Assembly (NCBI RefSeq): GCF_013393325.1
Contig: NZ_QJRC01000095.1
Coordinates: 186,001-250,000, forward strand
DNA: 64,000 nucleotides
Source of the DNA: Pseudomonas hunanensis
GTDB taxonomy: Bacteria; Pseudomonadota; Gammaproteobacteria; Pseudomonadales; Pseudomonadaceae
Direction: 5' to 3'
The notes below the pieces were generated by a model. It did not search any database and was not told the DNA's origin. It was given only the letters and a program-made list of their open reading frames with translations. Both the position numbers and the translations under genes were made by a program. Below, in pieces: positions 18,122 to 28,094 of this stretch. The stretch's first letter is position 1; each line of letters begins with the position of its first letter.

Positions 18122-19461
18122 GCAAGCAGAGCCGGGTGATGTGGTCGGAAGGCATGTTCCTGCTGCCCCAGCACTTCCAGTACCAGGACGAGTTCCACCA
18201 GCACCAGTTGGCTGAGGCGACCCTGCGCAGTACTCCTTTCCATTGGGGTGTACAGGCGCTGCAGGTGGACGAAGACGCCCTGGCCAACGGTTCGCTGCAG
18301 CTCAAGCGCCTGAAGCTGGTGTTCCCTGATGGCAGCCTGTACGACGCTCCGCAGCACGATCCGCTGCCGGCCGCGCGTGACCTCAAGGACCTGCTCAAGG
18401 CCAACGACCTGAAGGTTTATGCCGCGCTCAAGCTGCCCGAGCCATTCGGCCTCAATTACGTCGAGGATGGCCACGAGCACAAGGCCGCACGGCGCTTTCG
18501 CAAGCAGTTCGACACCCTGCCCGACCTTAATGAAGGTGAGCTGGAGAACGAGATCACCAGCCTGCGCCTGAACGTGGTCATGCTGGTCGACGGCGACAGC
18601 CTCGATGGCTACAGCTACTGCCCGCTGGCGAAGCTGACACGCAACAGCATGGGCGGCTTCAACCTCGACCCGCATTTCGTCCACCCTACCCTGCACCTGG
18701 GCAGCCACGAAACCATCACCAGCCTCGGCAAACGCCTGCTCGGTGCCCTGCAGGCCAAGAGCAAGGCGCTGTCCGGCCGACGCCGCGAGCGCGCCGACCA
18801 GATCGCCGAGTTCGGCTCCAGCGACGTCACCTTGTTCTGGCTGTTGAACACGGTCAACCGTGCCCACCCGCAATTGGCGCATCTGCTGGCCCATACGCGC
18901 CTGCACCCGGAGCGCCTGTACCTGTTCCTCGCCGACCTGGCCGGCGGGCTGCTGACCTTCACCCTGGACACCCAGCTCAGCGACATCCCCGAGTACGACC
19001 ACCAGGACCCTGCGGCATCGCTGGTGAAACTGGACGAAATGATCCGCGTAATGCTCGACAACGTGGTGCCCAACCAGTGCATCGTCATCAACCTGACCCA
19101 GACCAAACCGTCCCATTGGCAAGGCCAGCTGCACGACCCACGCCTGGCCGAAGCCGACTTCTATATTGCCGTGCACGCCGACATGCCCGGTGCCAGCCTG
19201 CTGGAACTGGTGCCCCGAGCGTTCAAGGTCGGCTCGCCGGAAGACATCGAGGTGGTGGTCAACAGCGCCATGCCTGGCGTCACCCTCAATCATGCCGCGC
19301 GGTTACCGAACGCGATTCCGGTGCGCCTGGATAACCAGTATTTCGCCATCGAGCCGCACGGCACTGTGTATGAGCGAATGATCAATGCCCAGGCCATCTG
19401 CTTCTATGCGCCCAGCGCCTTTACCAACCTCAAGCTTGAACTGATGGCGGTGCTCAAATGA
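18118..19461 (+). CDS. tssK: T6SS baseplate-membrane connector TssK
   Basis: This 447-residue TssK protein links the baseplate to the TssL/TssM inner-membrane complex. It begins with VMWSEGMFLLPQHFQYQDE, the family hallmark. LFWLLNTVNRAHPQLAHLL lies mid-protein and RLDNQYFAIEPHG near the end. Four-base ATGA overlaps occur at both ends, with tssJ upstream and tssL downstream. Confidence 0.98.
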   Translation: MSKQSRVMWSEGMFLLPQHFQYQDEFHQHQLAEATLRSTPFHWGVQALQVDEDALANGSLQLKRLKLVFPDGSLYDAPQHDPLPAARDLKDLLKANDLKVYAALKLPEPFGLNYVEDGHEHKAARRFRKQFDTLPDLNEGELENEITSLRLNVVMLVDGDSLDGYSYCPLAKLTRNSMGGFNLDPHFVHPTLHLGSHETITSLGKRLLGALQAKSKALSGRRRERADQIAEFGSSDVTLFWLLNTVNRAHPQLAHLLAHTRLHPERLYLFLADLAGGLLTFTLDTQLSDIPEYDHQDPAASLVKLDEMIRVMLDNVVPNQCIVINLTQTKPSHWQGQLHDPRLAEADFYIAVHADMPGASLLELVPRAFKVGSPEDIEVVVNSAMPGVTLNHAARLPNAIPVRLDNQYFAIEPHGTVYERMINAQAICFYAPSAFTNLKLELMAVLK

Positions 19462-20174
19462 CCGAAGCCGTACTGCAACAGGGCGCCGTCGCGGCCGCCA
19501 ACGACAAACCGACGCTCAAGGACCTGGTCCAGGACTTCATCAGCATGGCGCTGATCGTACGTCGCGGCCGCCAGGTCACCTCGGTGCCGGCCTTCGAGGG
19601 CAGCGTAGAACGCTTCTTCGCCAACCTGGAGCGGGATGCTCGCGCGGCCAACTACAGCGTCGAGCAGGTCAAGGACACTCAGTACGCGCTGTGCGCGTTC
19701 CTTGATGAAAGCGTGCTGCGCTCAGGCGACAACGCGCTGCGTCGGCATTTTGAGCTGCAGCCGTTGCAGTTCCGCTATTTCGGTGTGCACCTGGCCGGGG
19801 AAGGTTTCTTCGAAAAAGTCCAAGCGCTGCGTGCTGACACCAAGCAAAACGTCGATGTGCTCGAGGTCTACCACCTGTGCCTGGCCCTGGGCTTCGAGGG
19901 CAAGTTCAGCCTTGGCCAGAAAGACCAGCTGCGTTACCTGGCCAATACCCTGGGCCAGGACATTGCCCGCTACCGCAAGGCGCCCAAAGCGCTGTCACCG
20001 GACTGGGCACTGCCCGACCAGGTGTCGCAGATGCTGCGCCATGAAGTGCCGCTGTGGGTGTATCTGGCGCTGATCGCGCTGGTCTGCGTCGCCGTGTACC
20101 TGACGCTTGACTGGTTGCTGGACAAGGACGTTGCCGCCCTGTCCGAACAAATCCGCCAGCTGTTCAGTGCCTGA
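19458..20174 (+). CDS. tssL: T6SS inner-membrane protein TssL (short form, no PG-binding domain)
   Basis: This 238-residue DotU/TssL protein has a cytoplasmic helical domain (LVQDFISMALIVRRGR, TQYALCAFLDESVL, FFEKVQALRADT) and one C-terminal membrane helix (VPLWVYLALIALVCVAVYLT, about 198-217). Only about 20 residues follow the helix, so there is no OmpA/peptidoglycan-binding extension. A separate OmpA-containing protein four genes on (24904) could provide that anchor. It overlaps tssK by ATGA, and tssM begins 30 bases downstream. Confidence 0.96.
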   Translation: MTEAVLQQGAVAAANDKPTLKDLVQDFISMALIVRRGRQVTSVPAFEGSVERFFANLERDARAANYSVEQVKDTQYALCAFLDESVLRSGDNALRRHFELQPLQFRYFGVHLAGEGFFEKVQALRADTKQNVDVLEVYHLCLALGFEGKFSLGQKDQLRYLANTLGQDIARYRKAPKALSPDWALPDQVSQMLRHEVPLWVYLALIALVCVAVYLTLDWLLDKDVAALSEQIRQLFSA

Positions 20175-20204
20175 GCACACATCAGGTAGCCGAGTCAGGA
20201 AGAC

Positions 20205-23200
20205 ATGAAAACATTACTGCGTCTGTTGAAGAGTTTCTGGGTGCTGCTGCCATTGCTGTGGCTGGCGAGCCTGTTGATTGGCTGGCTGGTCGCGCCGCTG
20301 GTGCCGTGGCTGCGTCATCACGTACCTGAAGCGCTGGCCATCATCAGTGCCTGCTTCCTGCTGGTGATCGTGCTGCGCCAGTACCAGCGCATCCGCGCCG
20401 AGCACAACCTGGAGAACCTGCTGCAAATCGAAGTCGACCGCTCGTGGAACGCCACGGGTGAGTTCCGAGACCAACAGGTATTGCGCGAGCGCCTGAAGCA
20501 CGCCATCGCCATGCTGCGCACCGATCGCTCAGCCGGTGGCGGCGGCAAGGCGGCGCTGTCCGACCTGCCCTGGTACCTGGTGGTGGGCATGTCCGCTGCC
20601 GGCAAGACCTCGCTGCTGACCCATTCCGGTCTGTCGGCCAGCATCGCCACGGCCAACGACAGTGAAAGCGGTACCCAGCATTGTGACTGGTACTTCAGCC
20701 CCGACGCCGTAATGATCGACACCGCCGGGCGCTACTTGCGCGACGACCAGTCAGCCAGTGAGTTCTCGGCCTTCCTGCGCATGTTGCGCAAGCAACGCGG
20801 CAAGGCGGCGATCAATGGCTTGGTGCTGGTGGTCAGCCTGCCCGAGCTGCTGGCGGCCAACAGCGATGAGCGCAATGCCCTGGCGGCGCAGCTGGTGGCA
20901 CGGGTAGAAGAATACGCCGAATGCCTCGACGCCAACCCGCCGGTCTACCTGATGCTGAGCAAGACCGACCAGTTACCGGGCTTCAGCCAGGCATTCGACG
21001 GCCTCGACCTGCATGAGCGCCAGCAACCGCTGGGCATGACCTTTGGCCTGTCGGAAATCCGCAACAGTGGCCTGCACGCCGTGCTGCAGACGCGCCTGAA
21101 GAACTTGCAGGGTCACGTTCGCCAGCACGTCGATGCGCAGATGATCGCCCTCGGCGCCGAGGCCGACAGTGCGCTGTTGAACTTCCCGCAGTACTTCGCC
21201 GCCCTCAGCGATGTACTCGAGCAATTCCTCGACCACTTCACGCGTGGCCATCGCGGCGGGACCCCGCTGCTGCTGCGTGGCCTGTACTTCACCAGTGCGC
21301 TGCAGACCGGGCAGCAGCTGGGACAAGTCTATGAAGACGTCATCGCCGACGAGTTCGCCTTGCAAGCGGCCTACGATGAGCCTGCCGAACGTGCTGGCAA
21401 GCCCGTGGGCAACCGCAGCTACTTCATCACCGACACCTTCCGCCAGGTGATATTCCCGGACCGCGACCTGACCTTGTACCAGTCACGCCTGGGCCGGCAG
21501 GCCACGTTCAGCCCGCTGTTACTGGGCCTGGCCGTTGCCACGGGTGTCCTGTTCATTGGCTGGCAGGCATTGTCGTTCATCAACAACCGGCAGTGGCTCG
21601 ATGGCTTGCGCGGGCAACTGGCGCAGATCGAACATGCGCAGGATCGCGAGCAACTGCTGGCCGCAGGCAAGGGCCTGGAAGTGCTGCGCGAACAGATGGC
21701 GGTAGTCGAAGCCCATCGCCTGCAAGGCGTCCCCCTGCCGTTGGCTGCTGGCCTTTACCACGGTGAAGCAGTCCATCAGGTGAGCAGTGCCGCATACCTG
21801 GCGCAACTGCGCAGCCAGGCGCTTGAGCCGATCACCCGCAGCCTGCAAGTGCAGATGCGCGCGTTCAACACATTCGCCAACGGCATCAACCAGGAACTGG
21901 AGTTCACCCCAGCGCCGCTGCCTAAAAAACGCAACGGCAAGCCTCTCGCCCCTGCCTTGGCCGCCAAGGCCACAGCAGCCAACACCCGCCTGGGTGGCTA
22001 CGCCGCCAAGGTCAACCTGGCCACCGCCAGCGATGCCGCCGAGCTGTCCGCCACCACCGGTGGCCTGTCGTTGTCCGAAGAAATGCTCGGCCGACTTGAC
22101 GAACAGCAGGTGGCCTCGATCATCGACGCCTACAACACGCTCAAGCTGTACCTGCTGCTGACCGAGCCCCAGATACATCCAGATCCGGCCTTCGTCGCTG
22201 CCAGCCTGCCCCAGGCCTGGACAGGTGCAGCCGCTGAAGGGGCCCCGGCCGACGCCGGGGTAATCGAAGAAAACGCACCGCTTTACGTGCAGTTGCTGGA
22301 GCAAGGCCAGGCGCCGGCACTGCCGCGCAACGAGCAACTTATCGACGAGACCCGGCAGAACCTCAAGGCATTCATGATCTCCAGCTCGCTGGTCGATCGT
22401 GAATACCTGCGCCTGCAACTTGAGTCGAGCCGCCAGTTCCCGACGTTGAGCCTCAACGACCTGGTGCCCCAACCGGGCCGTGCGCTGCTGTACGGGTCCG
22501 CTGGCGTGCCAGCAATCTACACGCGCCAGGGCTGGGACACCTTCGTCAAGCCCGAACTGATCAAGCTGGTGTCGGGCAACCTGCGCAACGAGTCGGACTG
22601 GGTGCTGGACGGTGAAGGCGGCGACGCGCTCGTGCAAAAAGCCAACTTCGTGCGCGAGTTCATGACCCGCTACAAGCGCGACTACACCCAGGCCTGGTAC
22701 AAGATGGTCAGCAGCGTCGGTGTGCGCCACTTCACCGACCTGGCCTCGGCCACCGAGCAACTGGGCCTGCTCAGTGACGTGCAGAACTCGCCTGTGAAAA
22801 ACCTGCTGGCGGCGGTCAATGACAACACCCAGTGGGACCTGCCGACCAAGCACGCGATCCCGGCCCCTGGCGCCGCTCGCGATGACGGTTTCTGGAGCAA
22901 GGTCACCGGCTTGTTCGACACCGAGAACGCCCTGCCCGCCAGCGTTGCCCCGGCCCTGCCGGCGGTGGACGACGGCAGCCTGGCCAAACGTTTCGAGCCG
23001 GTGGCGCGAGTGTTTGCGCAAAACAACGCCGAAGGCGCCGACAGCACCATCATGGACCGCTACCTGGCCGCCTTGCGCAAGCTCAAGGTACGCATGAACA
23101 ACATCCAGCGTTCGCAGGATGTGGGCAAAAGCAGCAAGCAGCTGATCAGCGAAACCTTGGAAGGCCAGCCAAGCGAAGTCACCACCGTACGCAACTATGT

Positions 23201-24002
23201 GGAGAGCAGCGTCGACACCAGCCAGGACGGCTTGTCCCGCTCACTGCAGGGGCTGTTCAGCCTGCCCATCCAGTACGCCTGGGCGACCCTGCGTGACCCG
23301 GCCGGCCAGCAGATCGCCAAGGCCTGGGCGCAACAGATTGCCAAACCGTGGGAACAGGTCATGGCGCACCGTTACCCGATTGCCGGCGGCAGCAACAATG
23401 AAGCGTCGGTGAAAGACCTGCAACGCTTCGTCGACCCGGACAGCGGCCTGCTGCCCGCCTTCAAACGTAACGAAATCGGCAACCTGGCCGGCGGTGAGGG
23501 CCTGGGTGTGGGCGACAGCAAGGGGCCAGCGCTGGTCAACCCTGGCATGCTCAACAGCATCGACAAGGCCAGCTCGGTGGGCCAGGTGATCGCCAGCCTG
23601 TCTGACCGTGACAACGGCTTCGAGATCATGCTGGAGCCGTCGGCCAACTTCACCGACATCGTGTTCACCCTCGACGGCCAGGAGCAGCACTACCGCAACG
23701 GCCGTAGCAGCTGGAACCGCTTCGCCTGGCCGGGCACCAGCAACGCACCTGGCGCACGCCTGGACGTAGTGACCCTGAGCGGTGCGCGGGTGACCGTGTT
23801 CGACTTCCCGGGGCGCTGGGGCTTGCTGCGTATGAACGAAAGCGCCCGCGTAGACGACCTGGATGGCATTCAGCAACGCTTCAGCTGGAACACCGCCAGT
23901 GGTCGCGTGAGCCTTGTGGTGCGCAACTTTGGCGGGGTCAAGCTGACCGACCTGGGTGACGTCAAGGCGCTGAGCGCCCTGAACGACAGGGGCGGCCAAT
24001 GA
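20205..24002 (+). CDS. tssM: T6SS inner-membrane protein TssM (IcmF)
   Basis: This 1265-residue IcmF-family protein spans the periplasm from inner membrane to TssJ. Two N-terminal membrane helices (about 10-60) precede a cytoplasmic GTPase-like domain with Walker A GMSAAGKTS near 128 and DTAGRYL. A third membrane helix follows at about 438-458, and then a long periplasmic region ends in the TssM C-terminal beta domain (FDFPGRWGLLRM, near 1204). The length is standard. The stop overlaps tagF by ATGA at 23999. Confidence 0.97.
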   Translation: MKTLLRLLKSFWVLLPLLWLASLLIGWLVAPLVPWLRHHVPEALAIISACFLLVIVLRQYQRIRAEHNLENLLQIEVDRSWNATGEFRDQQVLRERLKHAIAMLRTDRSAGGGGKAALSDLPWYLVVGMSAAGKTSLLTHSGLSASIATANDSESGTQHCDWYFSPDAVMIDTAGRYLRDDQSASEFSAFLRMLRKQRGKAAINGLVLVVSLPELLAANSDERNALAAQLVARVEEYAECLDANPPVYLMLSKTDQLPGFSQAFDGLDLHERQQPLGMTFGLSEIRNSGLHAVLQTRLKNLQGHVRQHVDAQMIALGAEADSALLNFPQYFAALSDVLEQFLDHFTRGHRGGTPLLLRGLYFTSALQTGQQLGQVYEDVIADEFALQAAYDEPAERAGKPVGNRSYFITDTFRQVIFPDRDLTLYQSRLGRQATFSPLLLGLAVATGVLFIGWQALSFINNRQWLDGLRGQLAQIEHAQDREQLLAAGKGLEVLREQMAVVEAHRLQGVPLPLAAGLYHGEAVHQVSSAAYLAQLRSQALEPITRSLQVQMRAFNTFANGINQELEFTPAPLPKKRNGKPLAPALAAKATAANTRLGGYAAKVNLATASDAAELSATTGGLSLSEEMLGRLDEQQVASIIDAYNTLKLYLLLTEPQIHPDPAFVAASLPQAWTGAAAEGAPADAGVIEENAPLYVQLLEQGQAPALPRNEQLIDETRQNLKAFMISSSLVDREYLRLQLESSRQFPTLSLNDLVPQPGRALLYGSAGVPAIYTRQGWDTFVKPELIKLVSGNLRNESDWVLDGEGGDALVQKANFVREFMTRYKRDYTQAWYKMVSSVGVRHFTDLASATEQLGLLSDVQNSPVKNLLAAVNDNTQWDLPTKHAIPAPGAARDDGFWSKVTGLFDTENALPASVAPALPAVDDGSLAKRFEPVARVFAQNNAEGADSTIMDRYLAALRKLKVRMNNIQRSQDVGKSSKQLISETLEGQPSEVTTVRNYVESSVDTSQDGLSRSLQGLFSLPIQYAWATLRDPAGQQIAKAWAQQIAKPWEQVMAHRYPIAGGSNNEASVKDLQRFVDPDSGLLPAFKRNEIGNLAGGEGLGVGDSKGPALVNPGMLNSIDKASSVGQVIASLSDRDNGFEIMLEPSANFTDIVFTLDGQEQHYRNGRSSWNRFAWPGTSNAPGARLDVVTLSGARVTVFDFPGRWGLLRMNESARVDDLDGIQQRFSWNTASGRVSLVVRNFGGVKLTDLGDVKALSALNDRGGQ

Positions 24003-24907
24003 TCGGTTGTTTCGGCAAGCTACCGTCGAGCGCGGACTTCGTCAGCCTGCATGGCGCGGCGGAGGAAGTCTGCGAGTTCGACGCCTGGTTGCAGTCATCG
24101 CTGGCGGCCATGCGCCACTGCGATGACTGGCAGGCGTTGTTCGACGCGCTGCCGGTGTGTTTCTTCAACTACCGCGCACGCAACGGCAACTGGCTGCTGG
24201 GTGGCCTGCTCAGCTCGCGCGATGCCAGTCAACGGCGCTACCCGTTTTTCATCTTCCAGTTGCTCAAGGGTGAAGCAGGCACTGCACAGGTCAACCCGTA
24301 CACCCTTGGCGAGCTGTTCAGCGCACAGATCAAGCCATTGCTGCACCAGGCCGTGCAAGGCGCTGGCAGCGCCAGCCTGTTCGAGCGGATCAAGGCCTTG
24401 CGCCCGCTACAGGGCCAGGACCTTGACCTGTTCCGCCGCGTGCACACCAAGTTTCTCCACGATTACAGCCTGACTGATGTCGCCCGAGCCCTACACGGTT
24501 CCTGGCCAAATTTCGACAGCGCCACCGCCCTGGCCCACCTGCAGATCAGCCGGGCCGCGCTGCATGGCGATTTTGCAGGCGGTATCGAGTTGCCGCTGCC
24601 GGCCGAACGTGGCCTTAAAAACCCTACGGCCGACCTTTGGCTGACCTGGCTCACCCGCATGAGCCGGCAACCCGACGTGCCGGCGGTAAGCCTGCTGGTC
24701 GACGATTTCATGCACCCGCGGCTGTACTGCTTCCCGTCGCGCCACGCCAACAGCGCCTACCGCCTGCTCAGTGAATGCGCCGACACACATCAGCACCTGA
24801 AGCTGCTCAACCCGCTACCAGGCGCACCACGGCAGCACAATTACGACCGACCTCTTGAACACGTCATCGACCAGTTCGTCGATGCACTGGATGCGACGCC
24901 TGTATGA
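23999..24907 (+). CDS. tagF: T6SS-associated protein TagF
   Basis: This 302-residue protein begins with the TagF signature IGCFGKLPSSADFV, followed by FDAWLQSSL and PVCFFNYRARNGNW. In P. aeruginosa TagF represses the T6SS post-translationally through Fha. No fha, ppkA or pppA gene is present in this window, so the partner here is unknown. It overlaps tssM and the IcmF/OmpA gene by ATGA at each end, so it should be made in proportion to the membrane complex. Confidence 0.92.
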   Translation: MIGCFGKLPSSADFVSLHGAAEEVCEFDAWLQSSLAAMRHCDDWQALFDALPVCFFNYRARNGNWLLGGLLSSRDASQRRYPFFIFQLLKGEAGTAQVNPYTLGELFSAQIKPLLHQAVQGAGSASLFERIKALRPLQGQDLDLFRRVHTKFLHDYSLTDVARALHGSWPNFDSATALAHLQISRAALHGDFAGGIELPLPAERGLKNPTADLWLTWLTRMSRQPDVPAVSLLVDDFMHPRLYCFPSRHANSAYRLLSECADTHQHLKLLNPLPGAPRQHNYDRPLEHVIDQFVDALDATPV

Positions 24908-27399
24908 ACAAGATCAAGTACTACTGCCTGCGCTACCAACCCTACCTGCTGGGTGTGGCATTCTTCCTGGCGATCTTCCTGGTCTGGGCCATCGGCCGTG
25001 CATTGGGCTTTGCCTCGCTGCACAGCTTGCTGGCGGGTATCGGTGCGTTTCTGCTGCTGTCGGCGGGCTATGTACTGTTGCTGTACCGCGGTGCTGGCCA
25101 GCACCACAGCCTCGAAGGCCTGCTGCGCGACGACGCCGACCAGGCCGTACTCAGCGCCACCCCGGCCGACCGGGAAGAGGTCAGCCTGTTGCGCGAGCGC
25201 CTGCTGCAGAGCATCGAGCGCCTGCACAGCAACAAAGCGCGCGGCGCCTCGGCCAAGGACGCGCTGTATGCCCTGCCCTGGTACCTGGTGATCGGCCAGC
25301 CGGCCGCGGGCAAGAGCACGATGATTCTGCAGTCGGGCCTGAACTTCCCCTACGCCGAGCGCGAAGGCGCACGGGTCGCAGGCCTGGGCGGCACGCGCAA
25401 CTGCGACTGGTTCTTCAGCTCCGAAGCGGTGCTGCTGGACACCGCCGGGCGCTACATGAACAGCCCCGAAGAAGCCGGCAAGTGGCGTGGCTTCTTGCAA
25501 CTGCTGCGCCAGCACCGCCAGCGCCGCCCGCTCAACGGCTTGATCGTCAGCGTCAGCATCGCCGACATCCTGCATGGCTCGGCCGAGGACCAGGAGCGCG
25601 TGGCCAAACGCCTGCGCGAACGCATCCAGGAAAGCTGCGCACTGCTCGAAGTGCGCCTGCCCATCTATCTGGTCTTCACCAAGTGCGATCTGATCCCCGG
25701 TTTCACGCCGTTCTATCGCCAGCTGGACGACGCTGCGCGTGGTGAAGTGATGGGCAAAACCTTCTCGCACAAGGGCTACGAGCAGGCCGACTGGGGCCAG
25801 CGCTTTGGCAACGCGATGGACGAGCTGGCCAGTTACTGGCGACAGGTGGCCGGCCAACAACTGGTACACCAGGACATTCAGGTCACTCGGCAGAACAACG
25901 CGGCCTATCGCTTCCCGCTGGAGCTGGCCGCGCTCAAGCCGCGCCTGCAGCAATTCGTCGACAGCCTGTTGCGTGCCAACCCCTACCAGAATGCAGAGTT
26001 GCTGCGCGGGTTCTATTTCACCGCTGCGCTGCAAGCCGACGAGGCCCAGTGGGGCAGCCACGGCCAGCATGTGGCCGAACGCTTCGCACTTGAGCAGGTT
26101 GAAGGTTCTGGCACTGCCGGCAGCCAGCCAGCCCCCCTGTTCATCAACAGCCTGTTCCGCAAGGTCATCATTCCCGACCAGCACCTGGTGGCGCTGTACA
26201 CCAGCAACCACCGCGAGCGCCGGCGCAAGGCCGGGTGGGTTGGCGCCGCCGGCCTGGCAGCGCTGGTGCTCTGCAGCCTGTGGGGCTGGTCGTACCTGAA
26301 CAACCGCGCCACCCTGGCCAGCATTGCCGGCGAGCTGGCTCAGGCCAAGGCCGACGACCAGGCTGGCAGCGGCCAGTACACCGCCTGGAGAAGCCTTGAC
26401 CGCTTGCGCTTCTGGGCCGCGCACTACTATCAGCAACACCACGAGCAGGGCGTGCCGCTTGGCATGCGCCTGGGCTTGTACCAGGGCCATGCGGTCGAGC
26501 CGCTGCTGCGCAGCCGCTACTTCGCCACGCTGCAGAACGTGATGCTCAAGCCCACGGCCGATAACCTGACCCGTACCCTGTACCTGTTGACCACGCTCAA
26601 GGTCTACCAACGCAACACCCGCGAGCTGCAGCCGGTAAGCGGCGTCGACAGCGTCGAGGCCGAGGCGCTGCCGCATGACAACCGCGCCCAGTCGATCGCC
26701 GACTTCGGCAAAGCGACCCTGGACACCTACGTGATGCTCTCGCAGGCAATGCGCGAGAAGGCTGACCCTGCGTTCCTCAAGGCGCACCTACCGGACTACT
26801 GGTACCCGGCCATCGCCCGCCACACCGGCAAGCGCATGGCCGCAGCCGGTAGCGACGCCAGCGGCGACCAGGACTACCTGTACGCCAGCCGCCAGATCAC
26901 CTTCTACAGCGACCAGATCCGTGAGCCGGACGTGCCACGCATCCTCGACAACGCCTTCCTGATGTCCAGCTCACGCAACTACATCGACAGCCTGCGGGCC
27001 CAGTCGCTGCGCTCGATCGAGACCATCACGCTGGAATCCGACACCCTGTTCGCCTTTGGCCGCGCCGACTTCCAGAGCCTGAAGAACGAAGGCCAGAACC
27101 AACTGAGCGCGATTGCCAGCAAGCTGTTGAACACCCCGAACATCGGCAAGGTGGTCATCTCTGGCCACGCCGATCAGCTCGGCGACAGCCAGGGCAACCT
27201 GCAGGTTTCGAAGCAACGGGCGCAAACCATCCGCACCTACCTGGTCGGCAAGGGCGTGCCCGCCGAGCTGGTGGTCGCGCAAGGCGAAGGCAGCCGCAAA
27301 CCACTGGTCAACTGCGACATGCAACAACCGCGGGCGCAATTGATCAAGTGCCTGGAGCCCAACCGCCGGGTGGAAATCGAAGTGCGTGGGCTGAACTGA
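24904..27399 (+). CDS. IcmF-like/OmpA chimeric T6SS membrane protein
   Basis: The N-terminal two thirds of this 831-residue protein resemble TssM: two membrane helices (about 12-62), Walker A GQPAAGKST near 131, DTAGRYMN, and a third membrane helix near 445-462. The periplasmic part is short and ends in an OmpA-like peptidoglycan-binding domain (about 705-831). This contains ISGHADQLGDSQGN, SKQRAQTIRTYL and NRRVEIEV, with the Asp and Arg that bind diaminopimelate in OmpA proteins. It probably anchors the T6SS membrane complex to peptidoglycan, replacing the domain missing from TssL. Such proteins are sometimes called TagP; I leave the symbol blank. It overlaps tagF by ATGA. Confidence 0.88.
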   Translation: MNKIKYYCLRYQPYLLGVAFFLAIFLVWAIGRALGFASLHSLLAGIGAFLLLSAGYVLLLYRGAGQHHSLEGLLRDDADQAVLSATPADREEVSLLRERLLQSIERLHSNKARGASAKDALYALPWYLVIGQPAAGKSTMILQSGLNFPYAEREGARVAGLGGTRNCDWFFSSEAVLLDTAGRYMNSPEEAGKWRGFLQLLRQHRQRRPLNGLIVSVSIADILHGSAEDQERVAKRLRERIQESCALLEVRLPIYLVFTKCDLIPGFTPFYRQLDDAARGEVMGKTFSHKGYEQADWGQRFGNAMDELASYWRQVAGQQLVHQDIQVTRQNNAAYRFPLELAALKPRLQQFVDSLLRANPYQNAELLRGFYFTAALQADEAQWGSHGQHVAERFALEQVEGSGTAGSQPAPLFINSLFRKVIIPDQHLVALYTSNHRERRRKAGWVGAAGLAALVLCSLWGWSYLNNRATLASIAGELAQAKADDQAGSGQYTAWRSLDRLRFWAAHYYQQHHEQGVPLGMRLGLYQGHAVEPLLRSRYFATLQNVMLKPTADNLTRTLYLLTTLKVYQRNTRELQPVSGVDSVEAEALPHDNRAQSIADFGKATLDTYVMLSQAMREKADPAFLKAHLPDYWYPAIARHTGKRMAAAGSDASGDQDYLYASRQITFYSDQIREPDVPRILDNAFLMSSSRNYIDSLRAQSLRSIETITLESDTLFAFGRADFQSLKNEGQNQLSAIASKLLNTPNIGKVVISGHADQLGDSQGNLQVSKQRAQTIRTYLVGKGVPAELVVAQGEGSRKPLVNCDMQQPRAQLIKCLEPNRRVEIEVRGLN

Positions 27400-27421
27400 G
27401 CCACGCCGCAAGAACCGGTCG

Positions 27422-27448
27422 CCCGGGCCTCACAGGAGGAGGCCCGGG
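27422..27448 (+). other. hairpin upstream of hcp
   Basis: A perfect 10-bp inverted repeat (CCCGGGCCTC and GAGGCCCGGG) with a 7-base loop lies 23 bases after the IcmF/OmpA stop. No T-run follows, so it is a weak terminator candidate at best. It could mark a processing or stability boundary that separates hcp expression from the structural operon. Confidence 0.5.
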
Positions 27449-27542
27449 TGGCGGCAAGCTACCTCTGCCGGTATGCCCGGCGAGGTCAAAACCAAGGGGC
27501 GCATGAGCAACCCTTTACACGTTGTTAATGGAGAGTTTCACA

Positions 27543-28061
27543 ATGGCATTTGACGCGTATATCCAAATCGACGGCATCCCAGGCGAAGTACTGGATGAAA
27601 AACACAAGGACTGGATCGAAGTGCTGGGCTACGAGTACGGCGCCACCCAGGCAACCTCGGCTACCGCCAGCTCCTCGGGTGGTGCGTCTTCCGAGCGTGT
27701 TGCCCTGAGCGACTTCAAGATCCGCAAGGCCGTCGACAAGGCTTCGGCCAAGCTGTTCGAGCACTGCTGCACCGGCAAGCACATCGCCAAGCTGAAGCTG
27801 AACGTGAACCGCGCCGGTGGCGACAAGGTCACCTACCTGACCATCGACATGGAAGAAGTCGTGGTGTCGTCGGTCAAGTTCATCGCCGGTGGCAACCAAG
27901 GCGGTGAAGACAAGGCGGTCAGCGACCTGCCTGTAGAAGAAATCAGCTTCAACTTTGCCCGTATCAAGACCACCTACACCCAGCAGAACCGCACCGACGG
28001 CCAGGCCGGCGGCAACATCGTCGGTGGCTGGGACCGTACCGCGAACAAAGTGTTCGCCTAA
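27543..28061 (+). CDS. hcp: T6SS tube protein Hcp (TssD)
   Basis: Hcp hexamers stack to make the inner tube and carry small effectors. This 172-residue protein starts MAFDAYIQIDGIPGE, includes KLFEHCCTGKHIAKLKLN and YLTIDMEEVVVSSVKF, and ends with a WDRTANK-type tail, all typical. The frame extends 21 bases upstream, but the ATG at 27543, preceded by GGAGAG, begins at the standard Hcp N-terminus. A 143-base gap upstream and hairpins on both sides suggest independent, stronger expression than the rest of the operon. Confidence 0.98.
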   Translation: MAFDAYIQIDGIPGEVLDEKHKDWIEVLGYEYGATQATSATASSSGGASSERVALSDFKIRKAVDKASAKLFEHCCTGKHIAKLKLNVNRAGGDKVTYLTIDMEEVVVSSVKFIAGGNQGGEDKAVSDLPVEEISFNFARIKTTYTQQNRTDGQAGGNIVGGWDRTANKVFA

Positions 28062-28094
28062 GCCATGGGCCGCTTCGGCGGCCTGTACTGCGCG

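Noticed and set aside
24841..26787. Long open frames opposite tssM, tagF and the IcmF/OmpA gene
   Set aside because: They are mirror frames of high-GC coding DNA with no protein family features; the plus-strand genes explain the codon pattern.
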